In this document: positions 42,400-52,630 of the stretch, in pieces
Numbering within the stretch: the stretch's first letter is position 1
Layout of the letters: each line of letters opens with the position of its first letter
NCBI GenBank assembly: GCA_000469685.2
Contig: LS997566.1
Coordinates: 9,537,493-9,601,492, forward strand
Source: Haemonchus contortus
Taxonomy: Eukaryota > Nematoda > Chromadorea > Rhabditida > Trichostrongylidae
DNA length: 64,000 nt
Reading direction: 5' to 3'
The notes under the pieces: model-generated
The model's database searches: none
The model's input: the letters and a program-made list of their open reading frames with translations, nothing else
What the model was told of the DNA's origin: nothing
Translations under genes and position numbers: made by a program

Positions 42400-43678
42400 G
42401 GCTTGCAAAAGGTTGTAAAAGGAGAGAATTTCGGTGGCAGGGAAATGTCTCGCTAACGAATGGCAAGCATGGGCGCAAAAAGCTTAGCCTCCTCCACCGC
42501 AATTTCATGAAAATTGTTTTCAACATGGAAAATTTGCTGTAATTTGAAGTTCATTAAATGGAGGCTCACACACCTCTTGAGCAATTCCATACCGCGTTTG
42601 TGAAATATTATATGATTGACTCTTGGAATGAAAATCACTGGTTTCATGTCTCACGCAAGCAGCTGAGACCTTAGACCGTTTCCGGTTTAGAAATGCTGTA
42701 GGGTCCGTGCAGAGTTCCTCCGCGTGAATTCTCGAGTTTTGAGGTAGAGAGGTGCGATGTAGGCCTATTCAGGGAAGTGCAGATAAAATCGATGAGCCAC
42801 CTCGATGGCAGTCATCGATGACCCTGATAGTTGGGATGGTGCGATGGTGAAGTTATCAACAGTGCAAAAGGAGTAAGATCACAAGCAGTTTGAGATACGA
42901 TTCCACACGAATGAAATCTAGTTCTTCGTCATAGGTCCCAACTTCCAAGAATGTAACAGTTGACAGACTTCGTGAGCTGAACCAGATTTCCTTAGCGTAG
43001 AAAGGAACGATTCTGTTTCCTTGTACATCTGCTTCAACTTAATAACCATCTTCGGGCGTTCTTTTTCGAAATAATCGGACTTTGACTTCAACTTCGGAAG
43101 TGCTTCCCATCATCCCTTCATTATTTTCAATCAAACGTTTATGTGGTAGTTGTGTGAAAATGATAGAAGCATTCTGAAAGTGATGATAACAAGCTTTCGT
43201 TATTCATGGTTAGGTTACCCTTTTAAGCCGGTGAATTTTCTATAATGAAAACGAATGACTGTATTCTTCCCACGTTTGTTTCGCAGTGGTTATTGATTCC
43301 TGAGACTCTGATTTTCGGAATTAATTTCCTTTTCGAGAGTAGTATGCTCGCAACTTCTTTATGTTTTATTCGAAAGTAACGAAAGTAAGAGCTGTGGTCT
43401 GTGTGAATGGATGGCAAAGACTCGTTAAAGTAAAGTGGAACCAGTGCTTTTTCTTGGTTCAGTCAGATTTTAATGAAAAAAAAGTCCCACTGAAAAATTC
43501 TCCTCTCTCCCGTAAACTCCTAAATTTCAGGTTGCCATTTGTTTGTGTACTTTTGAATGAACCTTTAGCAAAGCTCATTCAAGTGTACAAAGCACATGCG
43601 AACCTGGAAGTTAGATAATTACCACTGTGCGCGCATTACCTATATCAATCAAGTTAGGTAATTATAATAATCCTGCTA
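42400..43678. other. No gene supported
   Basis: Only short frames are present (for example 43,361-43,618 on +), none with family features. The last bases form the left flank of the retrotransposon. Confidence 0.55.
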
Positions 43679-43683
43679 CCTCT

Positions 43684-43899
43684 TGTTCTGGCATAGGCCA
43701 GAACCCGCGGTCACCCCCGCTCCTTAGGGGCGGGGCTTAACACGCACTCTTGTCTTGTACGCCACCCTTGAGCAGGGTCTTTGTGTTTGGTCTCAAATAA
43801 ATTGTAACTGAACCACCGTTTTCTACTTGTTCGTTTAACAGAGAGATAATAATCTCTCTAATTACATCAAAGGCGCCACCCTTCCGCCTAGTCACCACA
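43684..43899 (+). repeat. 5' LTR (216 bp)
   Basis: Begins TGTTCTGGCATAGGCCAGAA and ends CGCCTAGTCACCACA. It appears identical to the 3' LTR. It contains AATAAA at 43,796-43,801 and three short hairpins: GTTCTGGC/GCCAGAAC (43,685-43,704), a C-run/G-run pair around CCGCTCCTTAGGGGCGGGG, and AGAGAGAT/ATCTCTCT (43,840-43,859). No clear TATA box. At 216 bp it is short for a BEL/Pao LTR. Confidence 0.95.
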
Positions 43900-44241
43900 T
43901 TTTTTGGTGCATCGGCTAAAGCCGTTATAAGGTCAGCAAATCGCCTGTCCTTGGGACTCAGTCAGCCCAAAAAACCGCAAACAACAGCTTTGCGAAGAAC
44001 AGCGTTATTGCGTTGTTGTTTGTTGAATTCCTAGTCGAATTTAACAGACGTATCTCATTTTATCGCTCGAAAGCAGCGAATTACTTGCTAATTCCTTCGG
44101 ATTTAGCTTATCTTTTCCTTGTTGAAGGGCAATCGCTCGAAAGCAGCGTACTTTTACTTGCTAAATCACAGCAAGTACACTATCACTAATAAAACAACCG
44201 CTCAACAGCAGCGAAGTAAAGGAAATAAGTAGAGATTCAAT
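43900..44241 (+). other. Untranslated leader with three short repeats
   Basis: 342 bases between LTR and ATG. ATCGCTCGAAAGCAGCG occurs at 44,062-44,078 and 44,132-44,148, with a related CCGCTCAACAGCAGCG at 44,198-44,213, each followed by a TACTTGCTAA- or AAGTAAAG-like tail. The spacing is ~66-70 bases. The repeats could be RNA packaging or translation-control structures (inference). Confidence 0.7.
43905..43916 (+). promoter_or_regulatory. Primer-binding site, tRNA-Gly type
   Basis: TGGTGCATCGGC, five bases after the 5' LTR, is complementary to the 3' end of a nematode tRNA-Gly(GCC) including CCA (12 matching bases from memory of that tRNA). Reverse transcription would start here. tRNA-Gly priming is known in BEL elements. 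Confidence 0.75.
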
Positions 44242-47200
44242 ATGGCACTCTACTTTTACAAGAAACCAATTATTGCTAGCGCCACAGCCCTAGCCACTTT
44301 ATTACAAAAATATCAGTGCTATGGAGCAAACCTAGAGTACCCGGAAAACGAGGAAGAACTCTACGAAAGAGCTCTTGCAAATGTTACTCTTCTATCCTCA
44401 GCACTTAGTCGTATAAGAACTGCTGTCGAAACTATACAAGAAAGAGTCGACAAAATAGAAAACCACTATGCCAATGCAAAAAAGACCGACCAAAAAGAAC
44501 TCATTGTAGAGATTCAGGAAATTGAAAAAGAATCTCAATATCCGCAACATTTGGCGAGCGCCGAAGCTTTTATTCACATACTGGAAGCTCAGTTAACTGA
44601 GGCTAAAGTAAATTTAGCAAAAGCACAAAGGAAGCTCAAATTACCTTCCGCCAATAATGACAGTGAAGGTTCATCAACCCATAATAGTAACCAAACAAAT
44701 TGGTCTCAAGGAAACTCGGAGGAGCCGAATTCTGAGAGCACCTCCAGGATGCGGTCAATCAAACCGCCCAATATCAGCCTGCCGAAATTTTACGGTAGCG
44801 AAGAAGAATTCCCAGAGTACTGGGCAGTTTATGATTCCCTTATTCACTCAAGCAATGACCTTAGCACAATTGAGAAGATTGTTCTACTCAAAGACAGCTT
44901 GAGAGGGAAGGCCGAAAGAGCCATCAAAGGAATACAGCCGATAGCAAAGAATTATGAGTGGATCGTACAGACACTCAAAGACAAATTCGGCAACCGACCG
45001 GTCAACAGGTCAAAAATAATACAGAAACTCTTCGATTTAAAAGCTGCCGCGCACAATGCAAAAAGCTGTGATGACTGCTTGGACTCCATCAAAACACTTG
45101 TGAACCAAATGGTCTCCACGGACTATGACATCAGAGCCAATAGCGAACCTATGTGGACTGAAACCATAATAAAAAAGTTCCCTTACACAGTAATAAAGGA
45201 CGTCCTAGCAAAATATCAGGACGACAAAAATATTACAATAGGGAATCTCATAACCCTGTTGGAAAAAGAAATATCTTCCAAACTCTTCGTCGAGACACAC
45301 TGGGGCTCCAACAGAGAGTATACCAAGGAAACTAGGTCCACTAATGAACCTAAAACACAAAACCAAAGGTTCACCCAGACCTGCGTCTTCTGCGGACGCA
45401 ACAATCACCATTCTGCCTTGTGCAGAACAGTCACCGATATCCAAAAAAGGCGCGATATCGCCAAGGAAAAACGTCTTTGTTGGAAATGTTTCAACAGTAA
45501 CCACTCAAGCAATCAATGCAGCAAGCCTAGTTGTCCCAGGTGTGGCCAAAAACATCACCAAAGCATATGTCTGGCGAGCAGACCAGTCGGCACGAATGTC
45601 AGAGCCCCACCGGCAAATCCCAGGCCAACTAGAAATGAGTCTAATCAACAAAACTATGGCAGCAGGCCACAGCAGTCTGATACCAGGCCTTACAACCGTT
45701 ATAGCAATGATGCAAGGAGAACACAACAGACCAACACACAGGTCACTCAAGTTGAGCAGGATTACGACCGCTCTGCAATCGACACCAGTAAAAATGAACA
45801 GCTGATTCTTATGACAGCAGAAGGCAACCTCTGGAATAACAGAAGCGAAAGATTTGAAAAAGTGCTCTTCTTCTTCGATACTGGAGCTCAGAAAACTATA
45901 ATTGAAGAAAACTTAGCAAATGATTTTGAGCTCCCAAAGCTCTCCACAGAGACCTGCATAATGTCAGGCATCGGAGGACACGTAGAACGATTTAGTAGCA
46001 CAACTGTGCCTCTGAAAGTTCAAACAGCATACGGAAAAGAGGTGCGCTTTACTGTACAGACCAAACCAGTCATAACTGGTGGATTCTCTTCAGTCAAGTT
46101 AAGTCAGCAAGACGCCAATTTCCTCGAGCAGCACCAAATCTGCATCGCAAATTCAAAGTTCCAAGGAGAACAGCAAGTCCCCAAAATTTTAGTCGGACTT
46201 GACAGATATTATGACTTAGTTATGGAAGATGAGGTTCCACAGAGCACCCCTTCAGGATTGCGTATTGCAAAAACCCTTTTTGGGCCAGCAATTTATGGTC
46301 GCGGCAAGTTAGATAGTCCTGCAGGAAGCCAACCTATTTCCTTCGGATTGACGGCTATTCATGAAGGCTCGGAGAGCCAAATGTTAGAGAAACTCTTTGA
46401 ACTTGAGGGCCTCGGAATTTCTTCCGATGACTGTGCTTCGGACGATAAAGTTCAGCAGTATTTCGAAAACTACTCAAACTCAATATCGTTTGATAATGGC
46501 TATGTCACAGCACCATTTCCCCTAAAATGCAATGTTGCACAATTAGAGGACAACTATTCTGTCGCTATCAAACGACTGGCATCTCTTCAGAATCAGTTAA
46601 AAATGCACAGTGACCAGGCGTTCTGGTATTCTAAGATCCTTAACGACTACGAAAACCAAGGAATAATCGAACGAGTTTTCGAAAAAGATCAAGATGCTGT
46701 AGGCACGTACTACATGCCTCATTCAGCCGTGTGGCGGCCCCATAAGGCAACACCCCTGAGGATAGTATTCGATGCCTCATCTAAGAAAAGGGGACAGTTC
46801 TCGTTGAATGATGTCATTCACAAAGGCGAATCATTCGTGAACAAAATCCATGACATTCTCATTTCAAGTCGCTTCAGCAAATACTTGTTACTCTGCGACA
46901 TCGAGGCCGCGTTCACACAGATTAGGCTTAAAGACGTACATAAAGACTTATGCCGCTTTCTCTGGGTAAAAGATACCACTAAGCCTATTATGAGGTCGAA
47001 CATAATAGAATACCGCTTTAATCGCTTACCATTCGGTATCACTGCGTCACCCAGTATACTAAATATGGCGCTCCTAGCATTCTTACGATCGGAAGGGACC
47101 GAGTTATCAGCAGAAATAAGCAGAAATCTATATGTAGACAACATTCTACTCCAAGCACAAACTGAAAGGCAGGCTCTTCAAAAATACGAAGAATCGAAGA

Positions 47201-50200
47201 CCTTGTTCTCAAAAATCGGTATGAATCTCCGAGAGTACATTTCTAACTCAAACAATGTCAACATGGCCATACCAAAAAACGACCGGGCTCCATCTGGCGG
47301 AATGAAACTTCTTGGCGTTCATTATGATACGGAGAACGACCGCTTCACCGTAAAGACAAACTTCGAAATGAAGACGACGCTGACGAAAAGAGATATAGTT
47401 AGCCAAATAAATTCTGTGTACGACCCGCTCGGTGTTGTTGGTCCTCTATTAATTGGACTAAAATCTTTAATGAGGGAAATCTTTATCAGGCATCCAAGTT
47501 GGGATGACCGCATCTCTACAGAATTCCACAAAAAATGGAATACGTTATGTGCAGCAGTCAACAATGCTGAGATAACAATCCCAAGAGTTCTCAGCGCAGA
47601 AAATAAACCTCTTAAAGATGTTTGTCTATGGGTCTTTGCGGATGCAAGCAAGGAAGCTATAGCGACATGCTCCTACATAGTTTTTCAAGACAAAACAACT
47701 TCCCCTCTTGTAAGTGGAAAAACCAAGTTGTCGCCAAAGAAAACACCACAAACCATTCCCAGGTTGGAACTTCTAGGAATACTTATCGCTCTTCGTCTTG
47801 GATGTTCTATCCTAAGGACGAATAACTACCTCATTAGAGAAATAGCAATCGTGAGTGATAGCGAAATAGCACTCTGCTGGTTGAAGTCAAACCGAAAATT
47901 GCCACTATTCGTAGCAAACCAACGCGACCGAATCACGGCATTGAAAGCTAGCCTTGAAGACAAGAAATGCAACGTGCAATTCATGCATGTGCCCACCAAC
48001 TTGAACCCCGCCGATGCCGGTACCAGAGGACTGAGCTCCAAACAAATATGCGACCATATGTGGATCCAAGGCCCTAAATGGCTGTCGAACAGTAAGACAG
48101 CAACGTTGGTCAGGCCAATCGATCAAATTACAGCTCAAGAAAATGAAAGCAATACAATTCACGTTGAGCTGACAAATGCCACGACATCCAGTCAGGATCA
48201 AAACGAAACGTTTATTAACGTACGTCGCTTTTCGTCCCTGAAAATATTGCTACGTACAGTAGCCAGAATAGGGAAGTGCCTTCTCAAATGGGTCAATCGC
48301 ACCAACGATAAAAACGTGGTCCAAATCAAACTCTGCTGGGCAAACAGGTTCGAAGTAGACCCACAGATATCGGCCCATGATATTCGTACAGCAGAAAGTA
48401 CTATAATACAGCAGATTCATAAAGGGATCGACTGCAAAGAGCTACAGAAACGATTCCATCATCACAAAATCATACGAGATTGTGATGGGATCATTAGACA
48501 TGCATCGAGGCTGCAGAACTCAGTGCTACCCCTAGACGCGGTTTCACCCGTATTTTTACCTCGCGATGTACCCTTCACGACACTGGTCTTGCAGGACATA
48601 CACAGATCTAATGCACACTGTGGTAAAGAGCATACACTTTCACTGCTAAGAAATCGATTCTGGCTACCGCGCCCATCGAGCTTAATCAGAAAGATCATCG
48701 ACAACTGCACTGTTTGCAAGCGTTGGCAAGGGTTACCTTTCGGAGCTCCAGAAATGCCACCACTCCCGAATGATAGGGTCAGAGCGAGCAGACCCTTCGC
48801 TAACACAGCTTGTGACTTTATAGGTCCATTTATAACAAAAAGTAACGAAAACATGTATGTCTGTCTCTATACTTGCCTTACTACTCGCGCTGTGCACCTT
48901 GAAGTTGTAGAAAACATGACAACAGGAGCATTTCTCAACAGTTTCATCCGCTTTGTCTCAAGACGCGGTGTGCCTTCGCTAATGCGGAGCGATTGCGGCT
49001 CTAATTTCAAACTTGGCTCGAAAATGATCTCAAAAATGTTTGACTACAGCAACATTGATAACCCTTTGATGTCATACTGTGCTTCTGTCGGTATCAGATG
49101 GATCTTCAACCCACCAGCAAGTCCATGGATGGGCGGTGTTTGGGAAAGACTGGTTGGTTCAGTCAAAAAGTGCTTGAATAAAAGTGTCGGTCGTAGAAAA
49201 CTATCCTATACCGAAATGAGCACAGCAATGGCAAAAATAGAAGCTATCATTAACACACGTCCTCTGACGAAAATAAATTTGACAGACATTTCTGAAATCC
49301 CGTTGAGACCGGTCGATTTCCTTCAAGGAAACATGAAATTTTCACTTCCTTGCCCTGACACCCTCACAAATGATGACGAAGAGTATGATCCAGACTTGAT
49401 TCAAACAGTAAAACAAGCCAAAGAAGCGTTAGAATCTTCTGAAAGAATTGCTACCAAATTCTGGGAAAGATGGAGCAATGAGTATCTGCTCTGCTTAAGA
49501 GATTCGCAGAAACAACATCTCAAACAAAAAAGGCATGTCTCGAGGAATGTTCCTGAAGTCGGAGAGATCGTACTCATTAGCGATGATTTCCTGCCTCGCG
49601 GCAGCTGGTCATATGGAAAGGTTTGCGAAATAATCACAAGCGGTGATGATCTGGTAAGATCAGCAAAGGTACTGCTACCGAATCGAAAGATACTCCATCG
49701 CCCATTAAACAGGCTCTACCCTCTTGAAATAAGAAGTTCTGAGATCCCCACTCTACCCAAGCCCGTCGAAAGAGTTGCAAACACTCCTCGAGTGAAACTA
49801 GAAAGAAAATCAAAAAACAGAGCCTACGAAGTTATTCGTGAGTTCGAAAATAACCTCGAAGATACGCAAGATATGGTAGTTGCAACCGAAATGCAAGTGA
49901 CACGGTCGACTCATAGGCGACCCATCAATAATAACTCTTCACTATTACCAATGGCAATGCTCATGGCAATAATGCACTTAACATCAGCAAATGCTACGAG
50001 CATCAAATGTCACCACGGAGAGGTAATCATACAGCCACCGAATAACGAGTACAATCTATGTTTCAACAAAGAATGTAGAGCATTCACAAATACAACTGGT
50101 GAAATAAGATTCAAGTTACCTGTATCACCAGTGAACGCCAAAGTAAACGTGAACCTGAGTGATACCACTTTCTCACAATCATTATCATGCGAACCTCCCG

Positions 50201-52044
50201 AATTCTGCCTGCAATCCAGCAGAATTCTCTCGAAATCGCTACTGGGAAATCCACACTGTTGGCCAATCGGCGCTTTAATATCAGTGGCGATAATAACGCT
50301 TATCGCTACTGTCACAGTTATGATCATTTCTTGGACGCTGAAGCATCTAGCCCGGTCTAAGAGTCGGTGTGAACCCACCATAATGTACGAAAGACCAGCA
50401 GAATCACACACAATAGAAATGAACATATTTCATTCATATCGACCGACACCGCTTGGCGGTCGTATTGCAGCAGTAGCAGTCGTACTGTTCATGATAGTAG
50501 GTCTGAGCAGCGCATGCCAACATGGGCTATCCAGACATCATGCTGAGCTGGTTTGCAACCAGGATGATAAGTGCTCTTATGAAATTGGACGCGAAATCCT
50601 TTTCAATAAGTTGCAGAGGAAACAATGCATCGAAATTCATCTTCGAAATAAAACGGTTGGTACCATAAGTATAGAGGTGAAAGCCGTTCATTTCACCTGC
50701 ACCAAAACGTCCAAGTTTTTCACAAAGAACACGCAACATAAAATATTTTATTCCCATCGATGTGCAGAGATGGGTTCATGTTCAAAAAACAAATGTGACT
50801 CGCTGAAACCCAACGAAACAGTTGCAGAACTTCATGGTTCCGGAGTTTACCCAGGATATTCTGCCTGTGACTATTCCAGTGGAGGCTTACTTTCTGGATG
50901 CCTTTTACCGACTCCTTCTTGTGTCTTCTATAGAGTAGCTCATATCCCCCTCACTGAAGACATTTATGAAGTATTCGAATGCCAAGACTGGTCTCCGTCC
51001 ATTCATCTTGAGATCTTGAGCAATATGTTTGGCAAAACAGTACAAGATCGATATAGCATACTGCCATATCAGACAACAGACGTAAAGGTCATGAATATCA
51101 CAGCAGTCACTGTGCAGATGCCCTCGCATTCGCCAATGAGTAAAACGTATGCGCAGTCGGAAACTGAGACCATCATTCTTCCTGACTCCTTCCAAATACC
51201 GGTTGTATGCTCAACACGGTACGAAGCACAAGCAAACTTTAAAAGATGCGATAACAAGATGACATGCAGCTGTAGTACTGGAACATCTCCTCACATTTGT
51301 GAATGCGGAAGAAACTCGATCGGTCATATACGTGCAGAGGAATCCAATCGCTTACCGCTTAAGACCGGTACTATAGAGATGTACACTCAAGGCAACGACG
51401 TTGTGGTAAACTCATTTGAGGAAGTAACTCTATATGTAAGATCCAAGATAATGGCAGAGAGCTCTGAACTGGTTACCGACAACCAATGCACTGCACAGTT
51501 GAGCAAGCTGAAAGGTTGTTATGGTTGTCTACATGGAGCAAAGACCAATGTAACATGCATTTCACATTACGAATCATTTGCAGAAATCAAATGCAGCAAC
51601 TTCACAACTGTGGTCAAGTGCAGCCCAGATAATACAACTACAGAGCTTAGTTTGAACTTCAATGAGGCCTTTATCAAGGATATTTGTTACATAGCATGTG
51701 GCCAATCAAAAAGTGAGATGCTCCTCGAAGGACACTTGTTTTATCATCCGGTCGCAAATGATTCAATATTTTTCCACAACTCTGTGGAAGGACAAGTAAG
51801 TATGCTAGATTTTTCTCAGTTCCATTTGCCTGATTTGAAGCCGTTACTCACAACAATCAGGGACCACTGGAAAGCAGCTGTACTCATTGCCGCTGCCTGT
51901 ACACTAGTAACCGGTCTGATTTATTTATTCGGACCAATAGCGATTATCGTGCTACTCAAAGTTCTGTGTGCTGCAATTAGATGTATCACAGCACCATGTG
52001 GCGCGTTATGCACTTCTGCTCGGTCGGTTTCTTCAAACACATAG
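44242..52044 (+). CDS. BEL/Pao Gag-Pol-Env polyprotein (2,600 aa)
   Basis: One uninterrupted frame from ATG to TAG. Residues ~1-370: Gag, with a helical N-terminus and a DUF1759-like segment (SLPKFYGSEEEFPEYWAVYD). Residues 381-443: three zinc knuckles. Asp546 in FFDTGAQKT: aspartic protease. Residues ~800-1,000: reverse transcriptase, with IVFDAS (Asp at 844), CDIEAAF (Asp886) and YVDN at 964-967 where YVDD is more usual. From Asp1134 (VFADAS): Pao-type RNase H region (PRLELLG, VSDSEIALCW). Integrase: His1454, Cys1489-TVC zinc-binding end and catalytic Asp1525, Asp1584, Glu1635. A DUF5641-like tail runs to ~1,830. Envelope: from ~1,884, with a signal-like helix near 1,904, membrane segments near 2,013-2,033 and 2,075-2,092, a Cys-rich phlebovirus G2-like ectodomain, and a C-terminal membrane anchor near 2,545-2,580. 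Protease cleavage or splicing must separate the products. Confidence 0.93.
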   Translation: MALYFYKKPIIASATALATLLQKYQCYGANLEYPENEEELYERALANVTLLSSALSRIRTAVETIQERVDKIENHYANAKKTDQKELIVEIQEIEKESQYPQHLASAEAFIHILEAQLTEAKVNLAKAQRKLKLPSANNDSEGSSTHNSNQTNWSQGNSEEPNSESTSRMRSIKPPNISLPKFYGSEEEFPEYWAVYDSLIHSSNDLSTIEKIVLLKDSLRGKAERAIKGIQPIAKNYEWIVQTLKDKFGNRPVNRSKIIQKLFDLKAAAHNAKSCDDCLDSIKTLVNQMVSTDYDIRANSEPMWTETIIKKFPYTVIKDVLAKYQDDKNITIGNLITLLEKEISSKLFVETHWGSNREYTKETRSTNEPKTQNQRFTQTCVFCGRNNHHSALCRTVTDIQKRRDIAKEKRLCWKCFNSNHSSNQCSKPSCPRCGQKHHQSICLASRPVGTNVRAPPANPRPTRNESNQQNYGSRPQQSDTRPYNRYSNDARRTQQTNTQVTQVEQDYDRSAIDTSKNEQLILMTAEGNLWNNRSERFEKVLFFFDTGAQKTIIEENLANDFELPKLSTETCIMSGIGGHVERFSSTTVPLKVQTAYGKEVRFTVQTKPVITGGFSSVKLSQQDANFLEQHQICIANSKFQGEQQVPKILVGLDRYYDLVMEDEVPQSTPSGLRIAKTLFGPAIYGRGKLDSPAGSQPISFGLTAIHEGSESQMLEKLFELEGLGISSDDCASDDKVQQYFENYSNSISFDNGYVTAPFPLKCNVAQLEDNYSVAIKRLASLQNQLKMHSDQAFWYSKILNDYENQGIIERVFEKDQDAVGTYYMPHSAVWRPHKATPLRIVFDASSKKRGQFSLNDVIHKGESFVNKIHDILISSRFSKYLLLCDIEAAFTQIRLKDVHKDLCRFLWVKDTTKPIMRSNIIEYRFNRLPFGITASPSILNMALLAFLRSEGTELSAEISRNLYVDNILLQAQTERQALQKYEESKTLFSKIGMNLREYISNSNNVNMAIPKNDRAPSGGMKLLGVHYDTENDRFTVKTNFEMKTTLTKRDIVSQINSVYDPLGVVGPLLIGLKSLMREIFIRHPSWDDRISTEFHKKWNTLCAAVNNAEITIPRVLSAENKPLKDVCLWVFADASKEAIATCSYIVFQDKTTSPLVSGKTKLSPKKTPQTIPRLELLGILIALRLGCSILRTNNYLIREIAIVSDSEIALCWLKSNRKLPLFVANQRDRITALKASLEDKKCNVQFMHVPTNLNPADAGTRGLSSKQICDHMWIQGPKWLSNSKTATLVRPIDQITAQENESNTIHVELTNATTSSQDQNETFINVRRFSSLKILLRTVARIGKCLLKWVNRTNDKNVVQIKLCWANRFEVDPQISAHDIRTAESTIIQQIHKGIDCKELQKRFHHHKIIRDCDGIIRHASRLQNSVLPLDAVSPVFLPRDVPFTTLVLQDIHRSNAHCGKEHTLSLLRNRFWLPRPSSLIRKIIDNCTVCKRWQGLPFGAPEMPPLPNDRVRASRPFANTACDFIGPFITKSNENMYVCLYTCLTTRAVHLEVVENMTTGAFLNSFIRFVSRRGVPSLMRSDCGSNFKLGSKMISKMFDYSNIDNPLMSYCASVGIRWIFNPPASPWMGGVWERLVGSVKKCLNKSVGRRKLSYTEMSTAMAKIEAIINTRPLTKINLTDISEIPLRPVDFLQGNMKFSLPCPDTLTNDDEEYDPDLIQTVKQAKEALESSERIATKFWERWSNEYLLCLRDSQKQHLKQKRHVSRNVPEVGEIVLISDDFLPRGSWSYGKVCEIITSGDDLVRSAKVLLPNRKILHRPLNRLYPLEIRSSEIPTLPKPVERVANTPRVKLERKSKNRAYEVIREFENNLEDTQDMVVATEMQVTRSTHRRPINNNSSLLPMAMLMAIMHLTSANATSIKCHHGEVIIQPPNNEYNLCFNKECRAFTNTTGEIRFKLPVSPVNAKVNVNLSDTTFSQSLSCEPPEFCLQSSRILSKSLLGNPHCWPIGALISVAIITLIATVTVMIISWTLKHLARSKSRCEPTIMYERPAESHTIEMNIFHSYRPTPLGGRIAAVAVVLFMIVGLSSACQHGLSRHHAELVCNQDDKCSYEIGREILFNKLQRKQCIEIHLRNKTVGTISIEVKAVHFTCTKTSKFFTKNTQHKIFYSHRCAEMGSCSKNKCDSLKPNETVAELHGSGVYPGYSACDYSSGGLLSGCLLPTPSCVFYRVAHIPLTEDIYEVFECQDWSPSIHLEILSNMFGKTVQDRYSILPYQTTDVKVMNITAVTVQMPSHSPMSKTYAQSETETIILPDSFQIPVVCSTRYEAQANFKRCDNKMTCSCSTGTSPHICECGRNSIGHIRAEESNRLPLKTGTIEMYTQGNDVVVNSFEEVTLYVRSKIMAESSELVTDNQCTAQLSKLKGCYGCLHGAKTNVTCISHYESFAEIKCSNFTTVVKCSPDNTTTELSLNFNEAFIKDICYIACGQSKSEMLLEGHLFYHPVANDSIFFHNSVEGQVSMLDFSQFHLPDLKPLLTTIRDHWKAAVLIAAACTLVTGLIYLFGPIAIIVLLKVLCAAIRCITAPCGALCTSARSVSSNT
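49891..52044 (+). other. Envelope region, phlebovirus glycoprotein (G2/Gc)-like
   Basis: C-terminal ~717 residues of the polyprotein, starting at Met1884. A small Cys-containing domain is followed by a membrane segment. A second hydrophobic segment, probably an internal signal peptide ending near the SSAC motif, leads into a Cys-rich ectodomain with several Asn-X-Ser/Thr sites (NKT, NTT, NVT, NFT, NDS) and a final anchor. The boxes SGCLLPTPSCVFYRVAHIP and CSCSTGTSPHICEC are typical of the phlebovirus G2 family as captured by nematode BEL elements (established for Tas/Cer7-type elements). The family mediates class II membrane fusion; activity here is unproven. No separate stop or start divides it from pol, so it needs proteolysis or a spliced mRNA. 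Confidence 0.8.
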
Positions 52045-52222
52045 TCGTACCGTAGATAAAAGCCGAACCGATGCCAGAAATTCTCTTCATATATAGCATT
52101 CCTTAAGCTTCTTACGGGTAATTCTGACACACTTATGTTGCACCGTATATTTACATTTTCCCTACGGGGTTCTCCTTTGAGTAAAAAGTGTATATAAGCA
52201 CAGCACCGCCACAATTCAGCAC
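52045..52222 (+). promoter_or_regulatory. Internal promoter candidate upstream of the 3' accessory ORF
   Basis: TATATAA at 52,191-52,197 lies 26 bases before the ATG at 52,223, with a second weaker CATATATAGC near 52,087. A start ~25-30 bases past the first TATA would leave almost no leader. The stretch is otherwise non-coding and separates env from the accessory ORF. Function is inferred from the motif alone. Confidence 0.45.
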
Positions 52223-52630
52223 ATGGATCTATCCGACGTCAGCGCTATGCTTGACCAAACCGACTCCGTATCGTCTCCGTCCAACGCCGCTATCATGGCG
52301 GCCCTCGAGCACGTCGTTGGGCGGCTGCACACTCTTGAGGCAGCCGTCAACGAGCTGCTAAAGCGGTCGGAACCACGATCTTCTTGTATTTTCTGCCCTG
52401 TGGCAGATAACCGCGACGGACACAACACGTCGCGTTGTAACCGCTTTCCTGATGCGGTTGCAAAGAGCATGCAGGTGGCGAGGCTCGGCCTTTGTGGTCG
52501 TTGCCTCAAGCCTGCACATGACGACGAGGACTGTGGTGTGCAGTGCGCAGCGTGTGGGAGACCACACAATGTGCTACTGTGCGCAAACCGAGGACAAGGC
52601 GGCGGCGGCTTCAAAAGACGACGACCATGA
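52223..52630 (+). CDS. Accessory ORF: small three-zinc-knuckle (Gag nucleocapsid-like) protein, 135 aa
   Basis: The frame runs ATG to TGA between env and the 3' LTR. Residues ~22-50 are a probable amphipathic or coiled helix (ALEHVVGRLHTLEAAVNELL). Three knuckles follow: Cys55-Cys58-His67-Cys72, Cys91-Cys94-His99-Cys104 (CX2CX4HX4C) and Cys108-Cys111-His115-Cys120 (CX2CX3HX4C). The tail is GGGGFKRRRP. The polyprotein's own Gag has the same three-knuckle module at 381-443, again with 18 residues between knuckles 1 and 2 and a CX2CX3HX4C third knuckle, yet the residues differ widely. Expected role: RNA or nucleic-acid binding. The ORF is visibly GC-richer than the A-rich polyprotein, suggesting capture from another element or host gene. 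Its own TATA and AATAAA bracket it. Alternative: passenger sequence with no function. Confidence 0.7.
   Translation: MDLSDVSAMLDQTDSVSSPSNAAIMAALEHVVGRLHTLEAAVNELLKRSEPRSSCIFCPVADNRDGHNTSRCNRFPDAVAKSMQVARLGLCGRCLKPAHDDEDCGVQCAACGRPHNVLLCANRGQGGGGFKRRRP

Noticed and set aside
43600..43680. A solo repeat or second target duplication left of the retroelement
   Set aside because: The similar phrases GTTAGATAATTAC and GTTAGGTAATTAT near each other are short and not linked to the element; CCTCT alone matches on both sides.
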